NCBI GenBank assembly: GCA_900752535.1
Contig: CAADVV010000228.1
Span: 1 to 20,442, forward strand
Reading direction: 5' to 3'
Length of the DNA stretch: 20,442 nucleotides
Source: Bacteroidales bacterium
Lineage (GTDB): Bacteria; Bacteroidota; Bacteroidia; Bacteroidales; Muribaculaceae
Below, piece by piece: positions 15,448 through 20,442 of the stretch (position 1 is the first letter of the stretch; every line of letters begins with the position of its first letter). The translations under genes were made by a program, and so were the position numbers. The notes beneath the pieces were generated by a model. The model was given only the letters and a program-made list of their open reading frames with translations, did no database searches and had not been told where the DNA came from.

Positions 15448-16275
15448 ATGGCAGTAAGAAAATTCAAGCCCACCACACCCGGGCAAAGACACAAGGTTAT
15501 TGGTGTATTCAAAGGTACGATCACTGCTACTACACCAGAAAAATCTCTTACGGTCGGCAAAAAGTCCACCGGCGGCCGCAACGCCGAGGGACACCTCACC
15601 ACACGTTACCTTGGCGGGGGCCACAAGCGCAAATATCGCGTCATCGACTTTAAGAGAACAAAGGACGGCATACCCGCCGTTGTCAAGACCATCGAGTATG
15701 ACCCTAACCGTTCGGCACGCATCGCCCTGCTCTACTATGTTGACGGAGCAAAGGCCTATATGATTGCCCCCAACGGTCTGAAGGTCGGCGACACCGTTGT
15801 CAGCGGTGAAAACGCAGCTCCCGAGGTCGGCAACGCTCTTCCTCTCGAGAAGATCCCCGTGGGTACTCTGATTCATAACATCGAGCTGCGTCCCGGACAG
15901 GGTGCCATGATGGCACGCTCGGCCGGCACATTCGCTCAGATTGTTTCGCGTGAAGGCGCATACGCCATCATCAAACTCCCTTCGGGCGAGACCCGCAAGG
16001 TCCTGGCAACATGCAAAGCAACCGTCGGCGTCGTTGGCAACGCAGAGCACTCGCTCGAACAGTCGGGTAAAGCCGGCCGCTCGCGCTGGCTCGGCCGCCG
16101 CCCCCACAACCGCGGTGTTGTCATGAACCCTGTCGATCACCCCATGGGCGGTGGCGAAGGTCGTCAGTCGGGTGGACATCCCCGTTCGCGCAAGGGTCTC
16201 TATTCAAAGGGCCTGAAGACGCGTTCGCCGAAGAAACACTCGTCAAAGTATATTATCGAGAGACGCAAAAAGTAA
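15448..16275 (+). CDS. rplB: 50S ribosomal protein L2
   Basis: L2 is a large, highly conserved protein near the peptidyl transferase centre and the subunit interface. The 275-residue product starts MAVRKFKPTTPGQRHKVIG. It contains KKSTGGRNAEGHLTTRYLGG (38-57), IAPNGLKVGDTV (106-117) and IPVGTLIHNIELRPGQG (136-152). The C-terminal segment NRGVVMNPVDHPMGGGEGR carries the conserved His231 (His229 in E. coli). It ends with the usual basic KKHSSKYIIERRKK tail. It follows rplW by 7 bases. The antisense strand also has a 261-codon open frame, which I regard as a shadow. Confidence 0.99.
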   Translation: MAVRKFKPTTPGQRHKVIGVFKGTITATTPEKSLTVGKKSTGGRNAEGHLTTRYLGGGHKRKYRVIDFKRTKDGIPAVVKTIEYDPNRSARIALLYYVDGAKAYMIAPNGLKVGDTVVSGENAAPEVGNALPLEKIPVGTLIHNIELRPGQGAMMARSAGTFAQIVSREGAYAIIKLPSGETRKVLATCKATVGVVGNAEHSLEQSGKAGRSRWLGRRPHNRGVVMNPVDHPMGGGEGRQSGGHPRSRKGLYSKGLKTRSPKKHSSKYIIERRKK

Positions 16276-16305
16276 AGTCTAAACGCGTAACATCATCATT
16301 CAGAT

Positions 16306-16575
16306 ATGAGTCGTTCATTAAAAAAAGGCCCCTTCATCAGCGTCAAGCTCGAAAAGAAGGTCGACGCAATGGAAGCCAGCGGCAAGAAGGCTGTCATCAA
16401 AACCTGGAGCCGCGCATCCATGATCGCCCCCGAATTCGTCGGTCACACCTTTGCCGTGCATAACGGCAACAAGTTCATCCCGGTCTATGTCACCGAGAAC
16501 ATGGTTGGACACAAACTCGGCGAATTCGCACCCACCCGCACATTCCGCGGCCACTCGGGCAACCGCAAGAAGTAA
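16306..16575 (+). CDS. rpsS: 30S ribosomal protein S19
   Basis: S19 is a small-subunit head protein that contacts S13 and the A-site region. The product has 89 residues, standard for the family, and begins MSRSLKKGPFISVKLEKKV. It continues with KTWSRASMIAPEFVGHTFAVHNG and ends MVGHKLGEFAPTRTFRGHSGNRKK. It lies 30 bases after rplB and 62 bases before rplV. Confidence 0.99.
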   Translation: MSRSLKKGPFISVKLEKKVDAMEASGKKAVIKTWSRASMIAPEFVGHTFAVHNGNKFIPVYVTENMVGHKLGEFAPTRTFRGHSGNRKK

Positions 16576-16637
16576 TGCCGGCCAGACATAAGTGTCACTA
16601 TCCTATTTAAGAAAAAAGAAAAAGACAACAATACCAA

Positions 16638-17054
16638 ATGGGTGTAAGAAAAAGACTTGCCGCCGACAAACGTAAAGAAGAGCAAAAATCGGTGGCATTT
16701 GCCAAAATGCTCAACATCCCCACCTCGCCCCGCAAGATGCGCTATGTCGCTGACATGGTGCGCGGCGTCGAGGTGAACCGCGCCCTTGGCATCCTGAAGT
16801 TCTCCAACAAGGAGGCTGCCGCCCGTGTCGAGAAACTCCTCCGCTCGGCCATCGCTAACTGGGAAGCCAAAAACGAGCGCAAAGCCGAAGACGGCGAACT
16901 CTGCATCAGCATGATTCGCGTCGACTGCGCCCCCATGCTGAAGCGTCTCCGCCCCGCCCCTCAGGGCCGCGGCTACCGCATCCGCAAACGTGCCAACCAC
17001 GTGACCCTCATCGTCGACACAATCGACAACTATAAAAACGCTAAAAAGGCTTAA
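16638..17054 (+). CDS. rplV: 50S ribosomal protein L22
   Basis: L22 lines the peptide tunnel together with L4. At 138 residues it is longer than the E. coli protein (110). The extra part is an N-terminal extension (MGVRKRLAADKRKEEQKSV) before the conserved core (NIPTSPRKMRYVADMVRG), which I recall as usual in Bacteroidota. The tunnel loop tip reads RLRPAPQGRGYRIRKRANHV, without visible insertion or deletion. The start follows the A-rich ACAACAATACCAAATG. rpsC follows after only 5 bases. Confidence 0.97.
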   Translation: MGVRKRLAADKRKEEQKSVAFAKMLNIPTSPRKMRYVADMVRGVEVNRALGILKFSNKEAAARVEKLLRSAIANWEAKNERKAEDGELCISMIRVDCAPMLKRLRPAPQGRGYRIRKRANHVTLIVDTIDNYKNAKKA

Positions 17055-17059
17055 ACACA

Positions 17060-17800
17060 ATGGGACAGAAAGTTAATCCAATCAGCAACCGCCTGGGCAT
17101 CATCCGCGGATGGGACTCCAACTGGTATGGCGGCAAAAAATATGGCGACACTCTTCTCGAGGATTCCAAGCTGAGAAAATATCTCAATGTGCGCCTGGCC
17201 AAGTCGAGCGTGTCGCGCATCGTCATCGAGCGCACACTCAAACTGATCACAATCACCGTCTGCACCTCGCGCCCCGGTCTGATTATCGGCAAGGGCGGCT
17301 CGGAAGTCGACAAGCTCAAGGAAGAGCTTAAGAAAATCACCGACAAGGACGTGCAGATAAACATCTTTGAAATCAAGCGTCCCGAACTCGACGCCGAAAT
17401 CGTGGCTGCCACCATTGCGCGCCAGATCGAAGGCAAGACCGCCTATCGCCGCGCAGTCAAGACGGCCATCGCCGCCACCATGCGCTCAGGCGCCGAAGGC
17501 ATCAAGGTTCAGCTCTCGGGCCGTCTCAACGGCGCTGAAATCGCCCGCAGCGAGATGTTCAAGGAAGGCCGCACTCCCCTGCACACTCTCCGCGCCGACA
17601 TCGACTATGCACTTGTCGAGGCTCACACCAAGGTTGGCGTCATTGGCGTCAAAGTCTGGATCTGCCGCGGTGAGGTATATGGCAAACGCGACCTGGCTCC
17701 CTCGTTCACCAACACAGGCAAAGAGGGCCGTCCCTCGCGTGGCGAAGGCGGTCGTGAGCGTCGCGGCGGTTTCCGCGGCTCGCGCAATTCCAACCGTTAA
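17060..17800 (+). CDS. rpsC: 30S ribosomal protein S3
   Basis: S3 sits at the mRNA entry site and contributes to the ribosomal helicase activity. The 246-residue product starts MGQKVNPISNRLGIIRGWDS. It has a KH domain with GLIIGKGG at residues 73-80 and the C-terminal domain beginning around GAEGIKVQLSGRLNGAEIAR (145-164). RTPLHTLRADIDYALVEAHT follows at 171-190. After residue 218 the protein ends in a Gly/Arg-rich tail (SRGEGGRERRGGFRGSRNSN) that is more RG-rich than the E. coli tail. It is 5 bases after rplV and 25 before rplP. Confidence 0.99.
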   Translation: MGQKVNPISNRLGIIRGWDSNWYGGKKYGDTLLEDSKLRKYLNVRLAKSSVSRIVIERTLKLITITVCTSRPGLIIGKGGSEVDKLKEELKKITDKDVQINIFEIKRPELDAEIVAATIARQIEGKTAYRRAVKTAIAATMRSGAEGIKVQLSGRLNGAEIARSEMFKEGRTPLHTLRADIDYALVEAHTKVGVIGVKVWICRGEVYGKRDLAPSFTNTGKEGRPSRGEGGRERRGGFRGSRNSNR

Positions 17801-17825
17801 ACCCCAATCCAACTGACACACTACA

Positions 17826-18257
17826 ATGTTACAACCTAAGAAAACCAAATTCCGCCGCCAGCAGAAAGGCCGTATGAAGGGCAACGCTCAGCGTGGTAAT
17901 CAGCTGGCATTCGGGTCATTCGGCATAAAGACACTCGAGTCAAAATGGATCACCGGCCGTCAGATCGAGGCCGCCCGTATCGCCGTGACACGCTACATGC
18001 AGCGTCAGGGTCAGATCTGGATCCGCATCTTCCCCGACAAACCCATCACCAAGAAGCCTGCCGAAGTCCGCATGGGTAAAGGTAAAGGTAACCCCGAAGG
18101 CTTCGTTGCACCCGTAACTCCGGGCCGCATCATCATCGAAGTCGAGGGCGTCAGCTATGACATTGCCAAAGAGGCCCTGCGTCTGGCAGCCCAGAAACTT
18201 CCCGTGACCACCAAATTTGTCGTCAGCCGTGACTACGACCCCACTCAAAACGTCTAA
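17826..18257 (+). CDS. rplP: 50S ribosomal protein L16
   Basis: L16 helps position the A-site tRNA on the large subunit. The 143-residue product begins MLQPKKTKFRRQQKGRMKGN and contains LESKWITGRQIEAARIA, IWIRIFPDKPITKKPAEVRMG and KGKGNPEGFVAPVTPGRII, as in other L16 proteins. Arg82 in the VRMGKGKG stretch matches the residue hydroxylated in E. coli L16 (Arg81); whether it is modified here is unknown. It is 6 bases before rpmC. Confidence 0.99.
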   Translation: MLQPKKTKFRRQQKGRMKGNAQRGNQLAFGSFGIKTLESKWITGRQIEAARIAVTRYMQRQGQIWIRIFPDKPITKKPAEVRMGKGKGNPEGFVAPVTPGRIIIEVEGVSYDIAKEALRLAAQKLPVTTKFVVSRDYDPTQNV

Positions 18258-18263
18258 CGCCCT

Positions 18264-18461
18264 ATGAAGAAAGAAGAAATCAAGGAAATGACCACTGCTG
18301 ACCTTCAGGATCGTCTCGCCGAGATGGAGAAAGACTATCGTCAGCTCAAAATCAACCACGCGATCTCTCCGATCGACTCTCCGGCAAAGATCACCGCTGA
18401 CCGCCGCATGATTGCCCGCGTAAAAACCGAGCTTCAGCAGCGTAAACTCAACAACAAATAA
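18264..18461 (+). CDS. rpmC: 50S ribosomal protein L29
   Basis: L29 is a small two-helix protein next to the tunnel exit, beside L23. The 65-residue product has the usual form: MKKEEIKEMTTADLQDRLAE, a charged coiled helix, LKINHAISPIDSPAKITADR, and a second helix ending KTELQQRKLNNK. It is 6 bases after rplP and 17 before rpsQ, in the standard gene order. Confidence 0.97.
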   Translation: MKKEEIKEMTTADLQDRLAEMEKDYRQLKINHAISPIDSPAKITADRRMIARVKTELQQRKLNNK

Positions 18462-18478
18462 AAATCTTCCACACAACA

Positions 18479-18736
18479 ATGGAAAAGAGAAATCTCAGAA
18501 AAGAGCGTATCGGGGTGGTCACCTCAAACAAGGGTGAAAAGACCATCACCGTCACGGTGAAATATAAGGAGAAGCACCCCATCTATGGCAAATTCATCGG
18601 CAAGACAAAGAAATATCATGCCCATGACGAGAACAACGAGTGCTCTGTAGGCGACAAGGTTCGTCTGATGGAGACCCGTCCCCTCTCGGCCACCAAGAGA
18701 TGGAGACTCGTAGAAATCATCGAAAAAGTGAAGTAA
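18479..18736 (+). CDS. rpsQ: 30S ribosomal protein S17
   Basis: S17 is a primary 16S rRNA-binding protein with an OB fold. The 85-residue product starts MEKRNLRKERIGVVTSNKGE. The typical KTITVTVKYKEKHPIYGKFI and KKYHAHDENNECSVGDKVRL motifs follow, then ETRPLSATKRWRLVEIIEK. Length and motifs are standard. The start ATG follows an A/C-rich leader (CCACACAACAATG). rplN starts 9 bases after its stop. Confidence 0.98.
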   Translation: MEKRNLRKERIGVVTSNKGEKTITVTVKYKEKHPIYGKFIGKTKKYHAHDENNECSVGDKVRLMETRPLSATKRWRLVEIIEKVK

Positions 18737-18745
18737 TAACCAGCT

Positions 18746-19111
18746 ATGATACAGAACGAAACCCGACTCACCGTAGCCGACAACTCAGGCGCCAAAGAGG
18801 CCCTGTGCATCCACGTCCTCGGTGGAACCGGCCGCCGCTATGCCTCGGTCGGCGACATCATCGTCGTCTCGGTCAAGAGCGTAATTCCCTCGAGCGATGT
18901 CAAGAAGGGCACGGTATCCAAAGCCGTCGTCGTCCGCACCAAAAAGGAGATACGCCGCGCTGACGGCTCGTATATCCGCTTTGACGACAACGCCTGCGTG
19001 CTCCTCAACAACGCCGGCGAGCTTCGCGGCACCCGCATCTTCGGCCCCGTGGCCCGTGAGCTGCGCGCCACAAACATGAAGATTGTCTCACTGGCTCCGG
19101 AAGTGCTCTGA
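18746..19111 (+). CDS. rplN: 50S ribosomal protein L14
   Basis: L14 contacts L19 and the small subunit and is a target site of the silencing factor RsfS in other bacteria. The product has 121 residues, about the usual 122-123. It begins MIQNETRLTVADNSGAKEAL. GDIIVVSVKSVIPSSDVKKG and RTKKEIRRADGSYIRFDDNA are family hallmarks, and it ends VARELRATNMKIVSLAPEVL. This is the first gene of the classical spc group; here it is only 9 bases from rpsQ, so there is no sign of a separate promoter. Confidence 0.99.
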   Translation: MIQNETRLTVADNSGAKEALCIHVLGGTGRRYASVGDIIVVSVKSVIPSSDVKKGTVSKAVVVRTKKEIRRADGSYIRFDDNACVLLNNAGELRGTRIFGPVARELRATNMKIVSLAPEVL

Positions 19112-19149
19112 CCCCATCCACCCTTTCACATTAAAGACACAACAAACAA

Positions 19150-19470
19150 ATGAGCAAACTCAATATCAAAAAAGGCGACAACGTCATTGTCCTGAGCGGC
19201 AACGACCGCGGCAAGCAGGGACGTGTCCTGCGCGTCATCGCCGCCAAAGAGCGCGCCATCGTCGAGGGTGTCCGCATGGTGACAAAGGCCACAAAGCCCA
19301 ACGCCAAGCACCCCCAGGGCGGACTCGTCAAGATGGAAGCACCCATCCATATCAGCAATCTTAGCCTCATCGACCCCAAATCAGGCAAACCTACTCGTGT
19401 GGGCCGCCGCAAAAACGACAAGGGCGAGAGCGTCCGTTACGCTAAAAAATCAGGAGAGGAGATTAAATAA
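19150..19470 (+). CDS. rplX: 50S ribosomal protein L24
   Basis: L24 is an assembly-initiator protein of the large subunit. The product has 106 residues. A KOW motif is clear at the N-terminus (KKGDNVIVLSGNDRGKQGRV), followed by RVIAAKERAIVEGVRMVTKA and QGGLVKMEAPIHISNLSLID. Its TAA stop overlaps the rplE ATG by one base (TAATG at 19468-19472), a clear translational coupling signal. Confidence 0.98.
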   Translation: MSKLNIKKGDNVIVLSGNDRGKQGRVLRVIAAKERAIVEGVRMVTKATKPNAKHPQGGLVKMEAPIHISNLSLIDPKSGKPTRVGRRKNDKGESVRYAKKSGEEIK

Positions 19471-20024
19471 TGGCAGCAACAACACTTCAGAAAGACTATA
19501 AGGAACGTATCGTTCCGGCCCTCGAGAAGCAGTTCAACTACTCGACTGTGATGCAGGTGCCCCGCCTCAAGAAGATCGTCATCAACCAGGGTCTCGGCGA
19601 CGCCACTCAGGACAAGAAAATCATCGAGACAGCTCTGGCCGAGCTGACAGCCATCACCGGTCAGAAGGCCGTGGCCACCCTCTCGAAGAAAGACATCTCG
19701 AACTTCAAGGTGCGTAAGAAAATGCCCATCGGTGTGATGGTCACCCTGCGCCGTGAGAAGATGTATGAGTTCCTCGAGCGTCTGGTGCGTGTGGCTCTGC
19801 CCCGTATCCGTGACTTCAAGGGCATCAACCCGAAGATGGACGGTGCAGGCAACTACACCTTGGGCATCACCGAGCAAATCATCTTCCCCGAAATCAACAT
19901 CGACTCGATTTCCAAGCTGATGGGCATGAACATCACCTTCGTAACCTCGGCCAACACCGACGAAGAAGGCTATGCGCTGCTCAAGGAATTCGGCCTCCCG
20001 TTCAGAAACGCAAACAAGAACTAA
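19470..20024 (+). CDS. rplE: 50S ribosomal protein L5
   Basis: L5 binds 5S rRNA and forms a bridge to the small subunit head. The 184-residue product is of normal length (about 180). It shows VPRLKKIVINQGLGDATQDK (about 30-49), ELTAITGQKAVATLSKKDIS, KMPIGVMVTLRREKMYEFLE and ALPRIRDFKGINPKMDGAGN, then TLGITEQIIFPEINIDSI. The first base of its start codon is the last base of the rplX stop, so it is probably translated by re-initiation after rplX. In E. coli, S8 represses the spc operon at the L5 start; I see no obvious equivalent hairpin in this tight overlap. Confidence 0.99.
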   Translation: MAATTLQKDYKERIVPALEKQFNYSTVMQVPRLKKIVINQGLGDATQDKKIIETALAELTAITGQKAVATLSKKDISNFKVRKKMPIGVMVTLRREKMYEFLERLVRVALPRIRDFKGINPKMDGAGNYTLGITEQIIFPEINIDSISKLMGMNITFVTSANTDEEGYALLKEFGLPFRNANKN

Positions 20025-20033
20025 TCCCGAGAT

Positions 20034-20303
20034 ATGGCAAAAGAATCAATGAAGGCCCGCGAAGTGAAGCGTGCCAAGCTGGTGAAGAAGTATGCCGAGA
20101 AGAAAGCCGCGCTCAAAGCCGCCGGTGACTACGAAGCTCTTCAGCTGCTGCCCAAAAACGCATCCTACGTGCGTCTCCACAACCGCTGTCTGCTGACCGG
20201 TCGTCCCAAGGGCTATATGCGTCAGTTTGGCCTGTCGCGCATCCAGTTCCGCGAGATGGCCTCGGCCGGCCCCATCCCCGGCGTGAAGAAGGCCAGCTGG
20301 TAA
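20034..20303 (+). CDS. rpsN: 30S ribosomal protein S14 (zinc-free type)
   Basis: S14 is a small-subunit head protein. The 89-residue product lacks the CxxC...CxxC zinc site of the short S14 forms; only one Cys is present (NRCLLTGRPKGY, residues 50-61). It is therefore a zinc-independent type. The C-terminal signature GRPKGYMRQFGLSRIQFREM ending GVKKASW is diagnostic. The N-terminus is rich in Lys and Ala. It follows rplE by 9 bases. rpsH would be expected next but does not begin within the remaining 139 bases. Confidence 0.98.
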   Translation: MAKESMKAREVKRAKLVKKYAEKKAALKAAGDYEALQLLPKNASYVRLHNRCLLTGRPKGYMRQFGLSRIQFREMASAGPIPGVKKASW

Positions 20304-20442
20304 ATCACCGGCCGGCCGTGACGAACCCGGCGCTCCGCCCCCGCTCAAGCCTCATCTGACGAGGCCCGGGGCGACGAGGAGAGTCTCCCAAAGGCTCAGC
20401 CCGACAGTCACAGCGGCTGGGAGGCGGCCCGCCTCGCAACCC
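20304..20442 (+). other. GC-rich structured spacer after rpsN (continues past the window)
   Basis: No start of rpsH or other gene is recognisable in these 139 bases. The stretch is very GC-rich and lacks the A-rich start-site leader seen before other genes of this operon. Foldable segments include GCCTC/GAGGC (20349-20353 with 20361-20365) and CAGCC/GGCTG (20397-20401 with 20415-20419), with CTCC (20385-20388) and GGAG (20420-20423) able to pair outside it. AGGCG/CGCCT lies near 20422-20434. It may be a regulatory leader for the following genes, a processing site, or just spacer. Confidence 0.45.

Noticed and set aside
15394..16179. A 261-codon open frame on the minus strand across rplB
   Set aside because: It lies entirely antisense to rplB and its neighbours, has a Cys/Asp/Val-rich composition typical of reverse-frame shadows, and no recognisable motif.
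1..20442. Mobile elements, CRISPR arrays, tRNA or rRNA genes, defence genes
   Set aside because: I found no transposase, integrase, direct-repeat array, cloverleaf-like sequence or defence-type domain on either strand.

Overview
This window comes from the chromosome of a member of the Bacteroidota. It is most likely Bacteroidales, with a gut Muribaculaceae-like lineage as my best guess (inferred, not proven). The evidence is: intergenic promoters with the Bacteroidota -33 TTTG / -7 TAnnTTTG pattern (three copies of TAACTTTGC and one TACTTTTG); A-rich start regions with no obvious Shine-Dalgarno sequence; a large secreted GLUG-repeat protein ending in what looks like a type IX secretion (Por) sorting domain; fusA running straight into rpsJ with no tuf between them; and a fairly high GC content by eye.

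Layout. Bases 1-2923 hold the C-terminal two thirds of rpoC, starting just before the catalytic NADFDGD motif. Bases 2924-9850 form a three-gene block that is not part of the core ribosomal layout. It contains a 1194-residue secreted GLUG/Ig-like/sorting-domain protein (+), lpxB (-), and a YidE/AspT-type membrane transporter (+). The secreted protein and lpxB converge on a strong shared hairpin. lpxB and the transporter diverge from a compact region in which two promoters overlap.

Bases 9851-10214 hold two hairpins, a near-consensus promoter and a leader of about 150 nt. Bases 10215-20303 are a continuous str-S10-spc superoperon: rpsL, rpsG, fusA, rpsJ, rplC, rplD, rplW, rplB, rpsS, rplV, rpsC, rplP, rpmC, rpsQ, rplN, rplX, rplE, rpsN. 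The spacers are short except for 186 nt between rpsL and rpsG. After rpsN at least 139 nt of GC-rich, foldable, apparently non-coding sequence follows where rpsH would be expected.

The transcription and translation genes (RNA polymerase beta', EF-G, 17 ribosomal proteins) are complete and look ordinary apart from rpoC, which is cut by the window edge. LpxB makes the lipid A disaccharide, the transporter sits in the inner membrane, and the GLUG protein probably reaches the cell surface, so the inserted block is envelope-flavoured. I do not see a defence system, mobile element, CRISPR array, tRNA or new multi-gene machine here. The points most worth a second look are the inserted block, the surface protein, the overlapping divergent promoters and the structured spacers in the ribosomal operon.
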